Assembly (NCBI RefSeq): GCF_002998925.1
Contig: NZ_CP027228.1
Coordinates: 992,001 to 1,056,000 of the forward strand
Direction of reading: 5' to 3'
DNA: 64,000 nucleotides
Origin: Mogibacterium diversum
Lineage (GTDB): Bacteria > Bacillota > Clostridia > Peptostreptococcales > Anaerovoracaceae
The translations under genes were made by a program, and so were the position numbers. The notes beneath the pieces were generated by a model that did not search any database, was not told the origin of the DNA, and was given only the letters and a program-made list of their open reading frames with translations. Below, piece by piece: positions 7,689 to 17,955 of this stretch (positions within the stretch are counted from its first letter, which is position 1; every line of letters starts with the position of its first letter).

Positions 7689-9371
7689 ATGAAAGACAAG
7701 AGAATACCTAACAAACCTCAAAGCAACAATAACAATAATCAAGACAACCTATTTGTTGATTCTAAATCTTCTGATTCGCACAATGAAAACTCTTTCAAAA
7801 ATACTCTTCAAACTCTGTCAAGAGACAAAATATTCGTTATACTTGGTGTTATTGCTGGTGCTATACTTTGCATAATTGGGATTATTTCCTTAATTACAAT
7901 GAAAACCTTGTATAACATCACTTTAAACAATTATAGTGACAAATTAACTTTGATAAACACCTTAATGAAACTAATACCGTGGTTATATTATTTAGCTTTA
8001 ATTACAGGTATTATTTCACTTATTGTCTCAATATTAAATGCTATTCATTATAAAGATTTAAAGGTGATCACTTATTCTGTAATATCTGTAATAAGTTGTC
8101 TTCTCATGCTCATGAATTACAAGTATATGAACGGTATGAGAATCATTATGTCATCTGATCCAAACGATTTTATTAGCGGAAAATTATCAGTTGGTAACCT
8201 TGAAGCTGCATCATCATTTCTGGATAGCGAAAATATTATTCCTATTAAATTCAAACTAATGATACTATTAGGTGTCATTAGTTCAATTTATGCCGTATAT
8301 CTTCTAGCAATGTTTAGCAAGTATGGGCAAAACATATATATGAACGTATCTATGGATGCATTTAAGGGGACTGCGAGCATCACGAAATTTGATTATAGAA
8401 GAAGCAAAATTAATGACAATCAGGTTCAAAACGACTCTACAAATATTATTGCAACAGAACATTTTAATGAAATAGAATCTGAAAATGAACACAAAGACTC
8501 CGACCTAACAGATAATAATCTTAACGATCCTATTAATACAACAGAAGTTGTTAATGTTGTTAATAACAATAAACGTGTACTTACGAAAAAAAGAATCATA
8601 TTAATTTCTATTATTGTTATTATTTTTGCTGTAGCAGGTGGTGGATACTACATATGGAATACTTTTTTCAATTTCACTAAAATTGACTTATCTTCAAATA
8701 TTGAATTAACAATTGATGGAATATCTGGAAATGCATATATTTCTGATATCAAAAATGACATTAAATACGATAAAAACGATGCTCAAATTTCTGAATTTAT
8801 CAGTAATCTCAACTATGATTATTCAAAATCAAATAAAATTAAGAATGGTGATGAGATAACTGTAAATGTAGTTTACGATAAAAAGAAAGCAAAGAAATTA
8901 AAGTTAAAAATAACTAAATCTTCAAAGAAAATCAAGGTTAAGAAACTAAATTATAGATTTGATAGTGCCAGTGATATTAGTACTGAAATTGTTCAACTTG
9001 TTAAATCCAAAGGAGAATCTGAATTAAACAAGTTTTACTCTAATGATCCCTATTATTCATATAATTTTTCATATTATGGCACATATTTCTTAAAGTTAGA
9101 AGACAGTGATGTGCTAGTTGCGGTATTTAAAGAATATCATGTTGAAAGAGACGGCGAAGGAGGTATTGATGAAACAACTCATTTTTATATTTATGGAATC
9201 AAGAACGTTGATTCGGCGTTAAACAAAGACAACATCGATAATGATACTTATGTAAAATATCGCGAAATGCTAGATAAAGCTGGTGTATACGTAACAAATG
9301 AATCAGATATAGTACCAGCATTATCAACGTGGTATCGTGAACCAGTCAAAAGCGTTACAAAAGTTAAATAG
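7689..9371 (+). CDS. Multi-pass membrane protein with TcaA/YvbJ-like C-terminal domain
   Basis: 560 residues. An Asn/Gln-rich cytoplasmic N-terminus is followed by four likely membrane helices (about 48-70, 97-118, 125-143, 188-209), a long acidic/Asn-rich cytoplasmic loop, and a fifth helix (about 302-323) that exports the C-terminal half. The exported part begins with an ELTIDGISGNA segment and a NGDEITVNVVYD / KLKLKITKSSKKIKV stretch, which resembles the beta-rich modules seen in zinc-ribbon TcaA/YvbJ-type proteins; the zinc ribbon itself is in the preceding gene. Start chosen after GGGAGG. Very AT- and Lys-rich. Function unknown; an envelope stress or peptide/antibiotic sensing role is only a guess. 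Confidence 0.7.
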   Translation: MKDKRIPNKPQSNNNNNQDNLFVDSKSSDSHNENSFKNTLQTLSRDKIFVILGVIAGAILCIIGIISLITMKTLYNITLNNYSDKLTLINTLMKLIPWLYYLALITGIISLIVSILNAIHYKDLKVITYSVISVISCLLMLMNYKYMNGMRIIMSSDPNDFISGKLSVGNLEAASSFLDSENIIPIKFKLMILLGVISSIYAVYLLAMFSKYGQNIYMNVSMDAFKGTASITKFDYRRSKINDNQVQNDSTNIIATEHFNEIESENEHKDSDLTDNNLNDPINTTEVVNVVNNNKRVLTKKRIILISIIVIIFAVAGGGYYIWNTFFNFTKIDLSSNIELTIDGISGNAYISDIKNDIKYDKNDAQISEFISNLNYDYSKSNKIKNGDEITVNVVYDKKKAKKLKLKITKSSKKIKVKKLNYRFDSASDISTEIVQLVKSKGESELNKFYSNDPYYSYNFSYYGTYFLKLEDSDVLVAVFKEYHVERDGEGGIDETTHFYIYGIKNVDSALNKDNIDNDTYVKYREMLDKAGVYVTNESDIVPALSTWYREPVKSVTKVK

Positions 9372-9476
9372 AATATTAACTTTTACGAGACTCTTCTAGT
9401 AACTGCCATGGAAGACGAATTTACAGAAAAAATACACACTCTCTCAATAATTTGATGAGATATTAAAAACTCGCTA

Positions 9477-9512
9477 AAAATGGAGATGTTTGTGTACAAA
9501 CATCTCCATTTT
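9477..9512. terminator. Bidirectional terminator between the membrane protein and glpK
   Basis: Perfect 16-bp inverted repeat: AAAATGGAGATGTTTG (9477-9492), loop TGTA, then its complement ending in TTTT (9497-9512). It serves both converging genes. Confidence 0.85.
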
Positions 9513-9550
9513 CCTTAATACGAACAACTACGAGCAAAGACTCTTTGCCC

Positions 9551-11056
9551 CTAAAATTCCTCATCCTCTGCCAGCGCAAGCACAGCCTCAACAGCCCTAT
9601 GCCACTTAGCCTTAGCACGCTGCCTCTCCTCATCTTCAATCGCTGGATAGAATTCCTTGTCAATATCTTTGATCTCGATGATATCCTCAATCGACTTGTA
9701 ATACCCTGAAGCAAGTCCTGCCAGATACGCGGCTCCGAGCGAAGTAGACTCTATCGATTTATGGCGGACTATATGTATATCCGAGATATCCGCTTGGTTC
9801 TGCATTAGGAAATTGTTAAGCGAAGCACCTCCGTCTACTTTGAGATCAGTGATCTTTCTGCCAAGATCCTTCTCCATAGCCTTGATCAGATCATCACTCT
9901 GAAAAGCAATTGACTCAAGTGTCGCCCTAACTATGTGCTCCTTCTTGGTAGACCTCTTAATACCGAGAATCGCTCCCCTCGCATCTGGTTCCCAGTAAGG
10001 TGCTCCAAGTCCTGTAAATGCAGGCACAACGACTACTCCATCACTATCTGGAACCTTGCTCGCGAAGTTTTCCGAGATACTCGATTTCTTAATCATCTGC
10101 AGGTTATCGCGTAGCCACTGGATAGCAGCACCACACACGAATACGGAGCCTTCGAGCGCGTACTTAACCTCACCATTTAGCCCCCAAGCGATAGTCGTGA
10201 GGAGGCCACTGCTGCTATATACGGGCTTATTACCAGTGTTCAGAAGTAGGAAATTTCCCGTTCCATACGTGCTCTTAATCTCGCCTTCGTTAAAGCAAGC
10301 CTCACCAAAGAGTGCAGCCTGCTGATCTCCTGCCGCTCCAGTGATAGGTAGCTTACCGCCAAATAATTCGAAAATAGTCTCTCCAAAGTCACCAGCACAT
10401 GGCACTGGCTTCGGAAGCATCACACGTGGTATATCTAGGATAGATAGGATCTCATCATCCCAGTCAAGCGTATTGATATTGAACATCATGGTTCTGGCTG
10501 CATTTGAATAGTCAGTGAGATGCTTAGCGCCACCAGTCATCTTCCAGATAAGCCAGGTCTCAACCGTTCCGAACAGCAGCTCACCACGCTTAGCTTTTTC
10601 CCTCGCACCTTTTACATTGTCGAGTATCCACTTGAGCTTAGTAGCACTGAAATACGCATCTATGATAAGACCCGTCTTCTCCCTAATCATATCGGAATAT
10701 CCCTGATCTCTAAGCCATTCAGCGGTGTCTGCAGTCCTTCTGCATTGCCACACAATCGCATTGTAAATCGGCCTTCCGGTCTCTTTGTCCCAGACAATAG
10801 TGGTCTCACGCTGATTGGTTATGCCGATAGAGTCGATATCCCTATAGGTAAGACTCGCCTTGAGCAGCGCCTCCTGAGCAACCGCCATCTGCGTGGAATA
10901 TATCTCCATCGCATCATGCTCAACCCATCCATCATTAGGAAAAATCTGCTTAAACTCCCTCTGTCCAACGCTTACCGCATTTCCCACTCTATCGTAGATT
11001 ATGCACCTCGCACTCGTCGTACCTTCGTCGAGTGTCATGATGTATTCACCCATCAT
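9551..11056 (-). CDS. glpK: Glycerol kinase
   Basis: 501 residues, the usual GlpK length. It begins with the FGGY-kinase nucleotide motif (MTLDEGTTSARC), has GWVEHD near residue 43, NQRETT near 80, and the C-terminal FGGY signature region (KVDGGASLNNFLMQNQAD). It phosphorylates glycerol to glycerol-3-phosphate in the cytoplasm. GGAGG precedes two adjacent ATG codons; the second gives the better spacing. No glycerol facilitator or GlpD is in the window, so the gene seems to feed lipid synthesis or glycerol-3-phosphate pools from elsewhere. It is 15 bp downstream of hemW and may be read from that operon. Confidence 0.95.
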   Translation of the reverse strand: MMGEYIMTLDEGTTSARCIIYDRVGNAVSVGQREFKQIFPNDGWVEHDAMEIYSTQMAVAQEALLKASLTYRDIDSIGITNQRETTIVWDKETGRPIYNAIVWQCRRTADTAEWLRDQGYSDMIREKTGLIIDAYFSATKLKWILDNVKGAREKAKRGELLFGTVETWLIWKMTGGAKHLTDYSNAARTMMFNINTLDWDDEILSILDIPRVMLPKPVPCAGDFGETIFELFGGKLPITGAAGDQQAALFGEACFNEGEIKSTYGTGNFLLLNTGNKPVYSSSGLLTTIAWGLNGEVKYALEGSVFVCGAAIQWLRDNLQMIKKSSISENFASKVPDSDGVVVVPAFTGLGAPYWEPDARGAILGIKRSTKKEHIVRATLESIAFQSDDLIKAMEKDLGRKITDLKVDGGASLNNFLMQNQADISDIHIVRHKSIESTSLGAAYLAGLASGYYKSIEDIIEIKDIDKEFYPAIEDEERQRAKAKWHRAVEAVLALAEDEEF

Positions 11057-11071
11057 AGCCTCCTATCCATG

Positions 11072-12229
11072 CTATACAAAAAGCGCCATAATACTGTTGC
11101 TTATATCTATTCCGTCGCTTGTGAGCCTCATGCCCTCTTCATCTATTATGAGTTTGCCTTCTCTCTCATATTCGCAAGCTTCTTCAAAGACATCACTGTA
11201 ATATTCCCAGAATTTCTCGTAACTACCCAGCACATCCTCGTATCTAATTCCTTCTACCTTCCTAAGCCCTGTAAAAACAGCCTCCGCCACGTTGTCATGC
11301 TCCGAGTTCTCGTGTACTTCAGCGGAAGGCGCAAGACCTTTACCAGTGAGGTTAAAATATTCATCGAGCGAGCAGACATTCATAACCCTGCTGTTATCGA
11401 TGAACGAAGATGCCCCGAGTCCTAGACCGAGATACGGAGCCATGTTCCAGTACTTGAGATTATGTCTAGATTCATAGCCACGCTTAGCGAAGTTAGAAAT
11501 CTCATAGTGCTCATATCCCTTCTCTTTAAGGAGCTTAGTTCCAGCGTGATACATAGCTCTATCGATTTCATCAGGAACTTCCTTGAGCTCTCCTCTTTCA
11601 AACTCCTTGAAGAAGGCTGTACCTTCCTCAAGCTGCAAACTATAGAAGGATATGTGTTCAGGCTCTAGGCTCGTAACAGCTTCTATATCTATAAGCGTAG
11701 TCTCCAAGCTGCTATCTGGCACAGCGAACATGAGATCGAGATTGATATTATCAAAGCCTGCTTCTCTAGCATTCTGCACATCTCTTATCACATCCCCAGC
11801 TGTATGAATCCTTCCAAGCCTCTTCAGTATCTCATCGTTCATACTCTGAACGCCCATAGATAAGCGGTTAACACCAGACTGCCTGTAACCTCTCAGGCTT
11901 TCCATGGACAGTGTCGCAGGATTAGATTCGAGAGTAATCTCGGCTTCACTAGCTATATTAAAATTCGCCTTTAGCTCACTAATTATCCTTGCAATCTGGT
12001 CGCTACTTAGCAGCGAAGGAGTTCCACCGCCAAAGAAGATGGTATCGAAGACTCCATGTGCATGGTCACTCATAAGCCTTGCTCTGATGCGAATCTCTTC
12101 GCACAGCGCCTTCACGTAGCGTTCTCTCAGGGCTTCATCCGAAGCTCCAGATAGAAACGCACAGTAGTTGCACTTCCTCACACAGAACGGAATATGAACG
12201 TATATACCAGGATTCTTATTTGTCGTCAT
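11072..12229 (-). CDS. hemW: Radical SAM protein HemW (coproporphyrinogen oxidase-like heme chaperone)
   Basis: 385 residues. The radical-SAM cysteines are at 16, 20 and 23 in CVRKCNYC followed by AF, the HemW-type spacing (CxxxCxxC), with a GGGTPS motif near residue 70 and the HemN C-terminal domain at the end. HemW proteins bind heme and insert it into acceptors; the family is often misnamed HemN. Its start overlaps the end of lepA by 14 bp, the common lepA-hemW arrangement of Firmicutes. Some family members of anaerobes have no known heme partner, so the function here is less certain than the family. Confidence 0.9.
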   Translation of the reverse strand: MTTNKNPGIYVHIPFCVRKCNYCAFLSGASDEALRERYVKALCEEIRIRARLMSDHAHGVFDTIFFGGGTPSLLSSDQIARIISELKANFNIASEAEITLESNPATLSMESLRGYRQSGVNRLSMGVQSMNDEILKRLGRIHTAGDVIRDVQNAREAGFDNINLDLMFAVPDSSLETTLIDIEAVTSLEPEHISFYSLQLEEGTAFFKEFERGELKEVPDEIDRAMYHAGTKLLKEKGYEHYEISNFAKRGYESRHNLKYWNMAPYLGLGLGASSFIDNSRVMNVCSLDEYFNLTGKGLAPSAEVHENSEHDNVAEAVFTGLRKVEGIRYEDVLGSYEKFWEYYSDVFEEACEYEREGKLIIDEEGMRLTSDGIDISNSIMALFV

Positions 12230-14024
12230 CGAACTTCAGAACCTCTGTGAATGCCTCCTGAGGCACCTCAACTCTTCCGAACTGCCTCATGCGCTTCTTA
12301 CCTTCCTTCTGCTTCTCGAGCAGCTTCTTCTTACGCGAGATGTCTCCTCCGTAGCACTTCGCAATTACGTCCTTACGGTAAGCTCTTACGGTCTCACGCG
12401 CAATTACTTTCTGCCCGATAGCTGCCTGAATCGGGACTTCAAACTGGTGCATAGGAATTAACTTCTTGAGCTTTGCACAGATCGTACGCCCCTTTGCATA
12501 TGCTTCCTCTTCAGGCACGATAGTGCTGAAGGCGTCGATAAGTTCCTTGTTGAGCAGAATATCTAGTTTCACGAGCTTCGCAGCTCTGTACTCCTTAAAT
12601 TCGTAGTCAAGCGAAGCGTATCCCTTTGTCTTGGATTTGAGCGCATCAAAGAAATCATAGATTACCTCGTTTAGAGGAATCTCGTAGTGTAACTGAACTC
12701 TCGTCTCAGTCAGATATTCCATGTGCACCATATTTCCACGCCTGCTCTGGCACAGCGTCATGATAGTGCCAACGTAGTCCTTAGGTGTCATGATTTCAGC
12801 CGAAACAATCGGCTCTTCTATTCTCTGGATATCAGCTGGATCTGGAAGGTTAGAAGGATTCTGAACCATGATCTCTGATCCGTCTTTCATAACTACCTTA
12901 TAGATAACGCTTGGAAGAGTCGTAACTACGTTAAGATCGAACTCTCTCTCGAGCCTTTCGATAATCACGTCCATGTGAAGTAGCCCGAGGAATCCGCAGC
13001 GATATCCGAATCCGAGCGCAGCAGAATTTTCAGATTCAAAATTGAACGCCGCATCGTTTACCTGTAGCTTTTCGAGTGCATCCTTTACATTCTCATATTT
13101 CTCACCCTCTGCCGGATATACTCCGCAGTACACCATTGACTGCGCTTTCTTATATCCCTTGAGTGGATGTTCTGTCGGCGATTTAGTCAGAGTAATTGTA
13201 TCTCCGACTCTGGCATCGGCAACCTGCTTGATGCTGGCACAGATGTAGCCCACCTCTCCTGCCTTTAGCTCCTTAGAGGGAACCATGCTCGGTATACAGT
13301 AGCCTACCTCAGTTACCTCGTAGTCCTTGCCGGTGTTCATCATACGGATGAAATCACCTTTCTTGACTCTACCGTCAAAGATTCTCGTATATATAACGAC
13401 GCCCTTATAGCTATCATAGTACGAGTCGAAGATTAGACCCTTGAGTCGTTCATCGGGATCACCCTCTGGTGGTGGAATAACTTCAACGAGCTTCTCGAGC
13501 ATCTCGTCTATGCCTAGACCTGTTTTGGCAGAAATCTGCGGTGCCTCTTCAGCATCAATTCCAATAATCTCCTCTATTTCAGCCTTTGCCTCCTCAGGTC
13601 TTGCACTGTCCAAATCCATCTTGTTAAGAACTGGAAGTATCTCGAGGTCTTCATCAAGAGCTAGATATACGTTGCCAAGCGTCTGCGCCTCTACGCCTTG
13701 AGTGGCATCCACTACCAGTACGGCACCATCGCAAGCGGCTAGAGAACGAGATACCTCATAGTTGAAGTCCACGTGTCCAGGAGTGTCGATCAGGTTTAGT
13801 ACGTACTCCTCTCCATCCTTTGCCTTGTATGAGAGCCTCGTCGTCTGTAGCTTAATAGTAATGCCTCGCTCTCTCTCGATATCCATATTGTCGAGGAACT
13901 GCTCTTTCATATCCCTTGACGCGACGAGTCCAGTCTTTTCAATCAGCCTGTCAGCCAGAGTCGACTTACCGTGGTCGATGTGAGCGATGATGCTGAAATT
14001 TCTAATTTTCTTTAAGTAATCCAT
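12216..14024 (-). CDS. lepA: Elongation factor 4 (LepA, ribosome back-translocase GTPase)
   Basis: 602 residues, typical length. GTPase motifs are G1 AHIDHGKST (14-22), G3 DTPGHVDF and G4 NKMD, followed by domain II, EF-G-like domains III and V, and the LepA-specific C-terminal domain rich in basic residues ([17 protein letters not shown]). It binds the 70S ribosome and helps assembly or remobilises stalled ribosomes. It is co-oriented and overlapping with hemW. Confidence 0.97.
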   Translation of the reverse strand: MDYLKKIRNFSIIAHIDHGKSTLADRLIEKTGLVASRDMKEQFLDNMDIERERGITIKLQTTRLSYKAKDGEEYVLNLIDTPGHVDFNYEVSRSLAACDGAVLVVDATQGVEAQTLGNVYLALDEDLEILPVLNKMDLDSARPEEAKAEIEEIIGIDAEEAPQISAKTGLGIDEMLEKLVEVIPPPEGDPDERLKGLIFDSYYDSYKGVVIYTRIFDGRVKKGDFIRMMNTGKDYEVTEVGYCIPSMVPSKELKAGEVGYICASIKQVADARVGDTITLTKSPTEHPLKGYKKAQSMVYCGVYPAEGEKYENVKDALEKLQVNDAAFNFESENSAALGFGYRCGFLGLLHMDVIIERLEREFDLNVVTTLPSVIYKVVMKDGSEIMVQNPSNLPDPADIQRIEEPIVSAEIMTPKDYVGTIMTLCQSRRGNMVHMEYLTETRVQLHYEIPLNEVIYDFFDALKSKTKGYASLDYEFKEYRAAKLVKLDILLNKELIDAFSTIVPEEEAYAKGRTICAKLKKLIPMHQFEVPIQAAIGQKVIARETVRAYRKDVIAKCYGGDISRKKKLLEKQKEGKKRMRQFGRVEVPQEAFTEVLKFDDDK

Positions 14025-14054
14025 ATTCGTCCTTATCTCAATTTATATTAATTC

Positions 14055-14576
14055 TTATTTACTTTCATCCGTCTCTGCAATAGAGGCTATGAGCTCCTTA
14101 CAAGCGAGCATATTCGCATACCCTGCCACAGCCAGTTCAAGTGCCAGCTTCGTAGCAGTTTCTTTGTCTTTGCAGCCTTTAATTTTATCCGCTACTCGCA
14201 AGTATTCATCATCTATAGTCCTGCAGTACTCATCATAGAAATGCTCTACATCCATGTGCTCCATTTCCGAACCGAGCAAAAGACCAGCTTCCTTGACACT
14301 CATGACCTGCTTGAACAAGCAAATGGCTGTTAGATACCCTATATGCTCACGGTCGTACTTCTTGCCATGCGCTCTCGGTAGGAGCGAACTCTTCATGTAG
14401 TTGTTAATCATGGCTGGCGTGAGAGTTTCCTCACCTTCACACTCAAGCCCTATGTGTTGTCTCTTCATATATCCGATGACTTGGTCCATATATAGATCTA
14501 TATCTGGAATCTTATCCCAGCTCTCAGGCCTGGAATTCTCAAGTCTTGAGACGAGTTCGTTAATTCGTTCTGACAT
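14055..14576 (-). CDS. DUF1836 family protein
   Basis: I place the start at the ATG at 14576 (173 residues) because GAGAGG lies seven bases upstream; an ATG at 14621 in frame has no such site. The sequence matches the DUF1836 family: a putative winged-helix-like region around LTPAMINNYMKSSLLP and a REHIGYLTAICLFKQV helix, which in this family resembles MerR/XRE-type DNA-binding cores. It could be a regulator, but no target is evident. It sits 30 bp upstream of lepA and may belong to the same transcript. Confidence 0.75.
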   Translation of the reverse strand: MSERINELVSRLENSRPESWDKIPDIDLYMDQVIGYMKRQHIGLECEGEETLTPAMINNYMKSSLLPRAHGKKYDREHIGYLTAICLFKQVMSVKEAGLLLGSEMEHMDVEHFYDEYCRTIDDEYLRVADKIKGCKDKETATKLALELAVAGYANMLACKELIASIAETDESK

Positions 14577-14795
14577 GTAAGTACCTCTCTCAAATTTATA
14601 CATTCTATTATACTTAATCATGTTCGCAAATAACAGCTTTCATTCAGAAAATCTTCATATTGATATATTGCAATTTTTATAATTATTTAATATAATATTG
14701 AATACTATATTAAGACATAATGCTTATCATATTACTCAAGTATATCTAGACAATGATATAGCTACTGGTATTGTAATCACATGGAGGTGACCAAA

Positions 14796-15479
14796 GTGAC
14801 AGATATATGCGTATTGGGAGATTCCATCTCTAAGGGAATAGTTTTTGACGATTTAAAAGATAGGTATGCAGTGCTTAACGACAACTTTATCTCTTTGCTA
14901 CAGAGGGAGTTCGGCACTAAGATAAAGAACTTCGCTTCATTTGGAGCGACTATTACGAAAGGGCTAAGGATATTTGAAGAACGCTACTCAAGTATTAAGT
15001 CACATAAATACACTTTAATTGAATTTGGCGGAAACGATTGCAACTTCAACTGGGAGCAGATCTCAGTTACGCCTAATGCGGAGCATCTCGCCAAGACTCC
15101 GCTATCCGAGTTTAAAGCTACATACGAGGATATAATCGAGAAGACGATGTACGCTGGCAGTCGTCCTATTCTGCTCACATTACCGCCACTTGAGAGGAAC
15201 AGATTCTTCGAGTGGGTATCTCGAGACCTTAATAAGGATAATATCATGAAGTACATGGGCGGAAGCACTATATTTATAGAAAGATGGCATAGCTCATACA
15301 ACGAGATGATCCTTGAACTGGCAGATGAGTATGGAATCCAGGTATTCGATATCAGAAAGCCATTTCTAGAGCTTGGAGACTATAGCGACTATATATGTAT
15401 AGACGGTATGCATCCTAATGCTGCGGGACATAAGCTTATTGCAAAGTATCTGCGCGAAGAGCTGGCAGCCCTCGAGTAA
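14796..15479 (+). CDS. SGNH/GDSL-family hydrolase
   Basis: The start is probably the GTG at 14796, preceded by GGAGGTGACC; an in-frame ATG at 14781 lies inside that ribosome binding site. The 227-residue product has block I GDSISKG (nucleophile Ser10), block III GGND and block V DGMHPN (catalytic Asp-His), the full SGNH set. No signal peptide is visible, so it should be a cytoplasmic esterase or lipase-like enzyme. Monocistronic between divergent DUF1836 and the rpsT promoter. Substrate unknown. Confidence 0.85.
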   Translation: MTDICVLGDSISKGIVFDDLKDRYAVLNDNFISLLQREFGTKIKNFASFGATITKGLRIFEERYSSIKSHKYTLIEFGGNDCNFNWEQISVTPNAEHLAKTPLSEFKATYEDIIEKTMYAGSRPILLTLPPLERNRFFEWVSRDLNKDNIMKYMGGSTIFIERWHSSYNEMILELADEYGIQVFDIRKPFLELGDYSDYICIDGMHPNAAGHKLIAKYLREELAALE

Positions 15480-15515
15480 ATTGGAGTATACACATTAATA
15501 AACTGCACTCATATC

Positions 15516-15544
15516 TTGAAATTTCAAAGCCGTTGAGTTATAAT
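15516..15544 (+). promoter_or_regulatory. Sigma-A promoter of rpsT
   Basis: TTGAAA (15516-15521), exactly 17 bp, TATAAT (15539-15544); start expected near 15551, 40 nt before the rpsT ATG. Confidence 0.8.
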
Positions 15545-15590
15545 GGCTAGGCGAATTATAACTATTTAAAAGAAAAGTGGGGTAAATTAA

Positions 15591-15863
15591 ATGGCAAACA
15601 TTAAATCCGCAAAGAAGAGAATCAGAACTATCGAGAAGAAAACTGCTCGTAACATCAGAGTTAAGAACCATGTTAGCGAAGCTGAGAAGGCTTTCCTAGC
15701 TGCTGTTAAGGCTGGTGACGTTGCAGAGGCAGAGAAGGCATTTAAGCACGCTGAAAAGAAGTTCATGCAGGCTGCTGCTAAGGGTACTTTCCACAAGAAT
15801 ACCGCTTCGAGAACAGTTTCGAGACTCGCAAAGAGACTTAACAATCTCAAGGAGAGTAAGTAA
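15591..15863 (+). CDS. rpsT: 30S ribosomal protein S20
   Basis: 90 residues, highly basic, beginning with MANIKSAKKRI and ending with the helical SRLAKRLNNLKE segment, all typical of S20. It binds 16S rRNA in the 30S body early in assembly. Codon use is strongly biased (AAG, GCT, GTT), as expected for a highly expressed gene. It has its own consensus promoter and its own terminator. Confidence 0.97.
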   Translation: MANIKSAKKRIRTIEKKTARNIRVKNHVSEAEKAFLAAVKAGDVAEAEKAFKHAEKKFMQAAAKGTFHKNTASRTVSRLAKRLNNLKESK

Positions 15864-15918
15864 AACTCACCCGTCCCCACAGCACATAGACGTGCAGCGT
15901 ATAAGTTAAAAATACGCC

Positions 15919-15952
15919 AGAACGAAGGAGTGTCTCCCTTCGTTCTTTTTTT
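15919..15952 (+). terminator. Intrinsic terminator of rpsT
   Basis: AGAACGAAGG (15919-15928) pairs with CCTTCGTTCT (15937-15946), followed by a T run to 15952. Confidence 0.85.
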
Positions 15953-15991
15953 ATTGTCGTTAGACTCAATGAGTCAGCCGATTAAACAAAA

Positions 15992-16025
15992 ATGGATGCC
16001 ACCATCTCATATAGGTAACATCCAT
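15992..16025 (-). terminator. Intrinsic terminator of the YitT gene
   Basis: On the minus strand ATGGATG and CATCCAT form the base of a stem extended by TTACC/GGTGG wobble pairs, followed by TTTTTGTTT. Confidence 0.75.
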
Positions 16026-16037
16026 ATTGACACTATT

Positions 16038-16907
16038 CTATTTTGAATTATGCTGCTTAGCAATTCGCTTTGGCCTGTACATTACATCGTGAATATTGGT
16101 CACTGTCGCAAATGCATCTGGATCCACTTCACGCAGGTGTTTCATCAGCTTTGCGTACTCGTTTCTATTTACGATTACGTTTATCTCGTCAAACTTGTCT
16201 CCTGTAAAACCACCTAATGCCTCATACCTTGTAACTCCGCTGTGTAGCTCATCGATGATGTATTTGCAAATCTCGTCGTTCTTCTTGGACAGTATACATA
16301 CCTTCAGTTTAGTGGTCATGCCGAACACATAGTGATCTATAATGATTCCAGTTACGTAAGTACCAAGGATACTGAGAACTCCAGTCTTCGGGTCATAGAT
16401 GAATATTGCCGGCGCTGATATAAACAAACCGATTACCGATGTCGCAACACCAAAATCTATTTTCAGATACTTATTAGCCATCTTGTAGAGAACATCTAAT
16501 CCCCCAGATGATGCGTTTCGCACGACCATGAGCGCTATTCCAAGGTCGCAGAGGAACAAGTAGCAAATCATGTCTAAGAATTGATCATTCATCACCCCAT
16601 GATAGTTCGGAGTAAAGTGCCCGAGAATCATCATAACCACAGGCAGTCCGACAGAAGGATATATCGATTTGATAGTAAACTCACGTCCTACGAAGAACCA
16701 TGATATGACGAGGAGCACTAGGTTCAAGATGAGTATTAGCATAGCTTTTGATAAAGGCACAAATTTACCAATTAGGATAGCGACACCAGAAACGCTGGCA
16801 ATCGCAAGGTTGCTCGGCAACATAAAGAAATACGTCGCTACGCCGCAAATTATCGTACCAATCGTGATTAAAATAAAATCTATAATACCGGTTTTGCTCA
16901 TCTTCAT
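16038..16907 (-). CDS. YitT family membrane protein (DUF161/DUF2179)
   Basis: 289 residues. Five or six hydrophobic helices span about residues 8-200 (including VRNASSGGLDVLYK, a YitT signature), followed by a soluble DUF2179 domain (about 205-280) with the EALGGFTGDK motif. The family occurs in many Firmicutes in several copies; its substrate is unknown and the C-terminal domain probably binds a ligand. It lies downstream of the LysR gene with the same orientation and a short gap, so the two may be co-transcribed. Confidence 0.85.
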   Translation of the reverse strand: MKMSKTGIIDFILITIGTIICGVATYFFMLPSNLAIASVSGVAILIGKFVPLSKAMLILILNLVLLVISWFFVGREFTIKSIYPSVGLPVVMMILGHFTPNYHGVMNDQFLDMICYLFLCDLGIALMVVRNASSGGLDVLYKMANKYLKIDFGVATSVIGLFISAPAIFIYDPKTGVLSILGTYVTGIIIDHYVFGMTTKLKVCILSKKNDEICKYIIDELHSGVTRYEALGGFTGDKFDEINVIVNRNEYAKLMKHLREVDPDAFATVTNIHDVMYRPKRIAKQHNSK

Positions 16908-16941
16908 CTCTATTGCTCTCTAACTCCAATATATTAAATCT

Positions 16942-17859
16942 CTACTCATCGTTATCTTCATCATAGATTCGTTTAATTCTATTTCTCACGAATTCCATGA
17001 ATAGTCCGAGGTGCGGCTCAATCCACTTCTCTCTCCTATATACAATCTGAGAGTACATTCTACACTTGAAATCTTTCTCAACATCGAGGGCAACCACTCT
17101 TCCCTGCTCTAGCGCTCTAACTATTGATGATCTAGGGATGAACGATACTGAGTTGCTACTTGCAACGATTTCACTTATCGCAATGATTGAACTGACCTCC
17201 ATAATTGGGTCATAATCTATACCGTTGTCCTTGCAGTAATCGTCGAGGAATCTAGGATAGCTTACCTCTTGATCAGAGGTGATAAATCCACTCTTTACAA
17301 CCTCTCTAATCGGGATATCCTTCTGTCCTGTAAGCGGATTATCCGGCGAAGCGATAAAAATCATATCTTCTGGATGATCAACTACAGTGTTGCAGTCCTT
17401 ATAGACCATCTTTCTATCGATAAATAGCGCAAAGTCTATCTCATTTTGCTTAAGCTTTTCATATAGGTTATCAAAGTAATCCGATGTCTTGAGCATAAGC
17501 TTAATATGAGGATATGTCTCGCTAAATTCACGTAGGAGCGTAGGAAAATAAGCATTCGCCATAGATGAGGTTGTGCCTATTCTTATGGTTCCACGTATCT
17601 CGTCGTCCTGCTGCATAAACTTGCGAGCCTGCTCATTGGCTTTAAGAATTTGATGCGCATAAGGAAGAAACCGCTCTCCACTTGATGTGAGCTGAATTCC
17701 CTTTCCCATTCTATCAAACAGTTTCGTGCCAAGTTCATCCTCAAGCTGTTTAATCTGCACCGTTACAGCAGCCTGTGAATAACCTAGTACATTTGCTGTG
17801 CGCGAGAAGCTACCAAGCTCCGCCGCTTTAATAAAAGTTACTATAGTCTTAGCTTCCAT
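16942..17859 (-). CDS. LysR-family transcriptional regulator
   Basis: I choose the ATG at 17859 (305 residues), preceded by AGAGGA; an in-frame ATG at 17913 would add 18 residues not found in the family. An N-terminal winged helix (residues 1-60, FIKAAELGSFSRTANVLGYSQ) is followed by a periplasmic-binding-like effector domain (about 88-295). It sits downstream of an aminotransferase and upstream of the YitT gene. The effector is unknown; control of the neighbouring aminotransferase or amino-acid genes is plausible but unproven. Confidence 0.88.
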   Translation of the reverse strand: MEAKTIVTFIKAAELGSFSRTANVLGYSQAAVTVQIKQLEDELGTKLFDRMGKGIQLTSSGERFLPYAHQILKANEQARKFMQQDDEIRGTIRIGTTSSMANAYFPTLLREFSETYPHIKLMLKTSDYFDNLYEKLKQNEIDFALFIDRKMVYKDCNTVVDHPEDMIFIASPDNPLTGQKDIPIREVVKSGFITSDQEVSYPRFLDDYCKDNGIDYDPIMEVSSIIAISEIVASSNSVSFIPRSSIVRALEQGRVVALDVEKDFKCRMYSQIVYRREKWIEPHLGLFMEFVRNRIKRIYDEDNDE

Positions 17860-17955
17860 GAGAATATTTCCTCTACAAAAAGGTGTAGGCGAGACAAAAG
17901 TCCCACCCATCACCGTAAAATCTAAATATTGATTTGTAACCGAAGCTCGCTTGAC

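Noticed and set aside
10520..11425. Large antisense ORF (301 aa) over glpK and hemW
   Set aside because: Both strands are covered by well-supported genes on the minus strand with strong family motifs; the antisense frame shows no recognisable motif or ribosome binding site.
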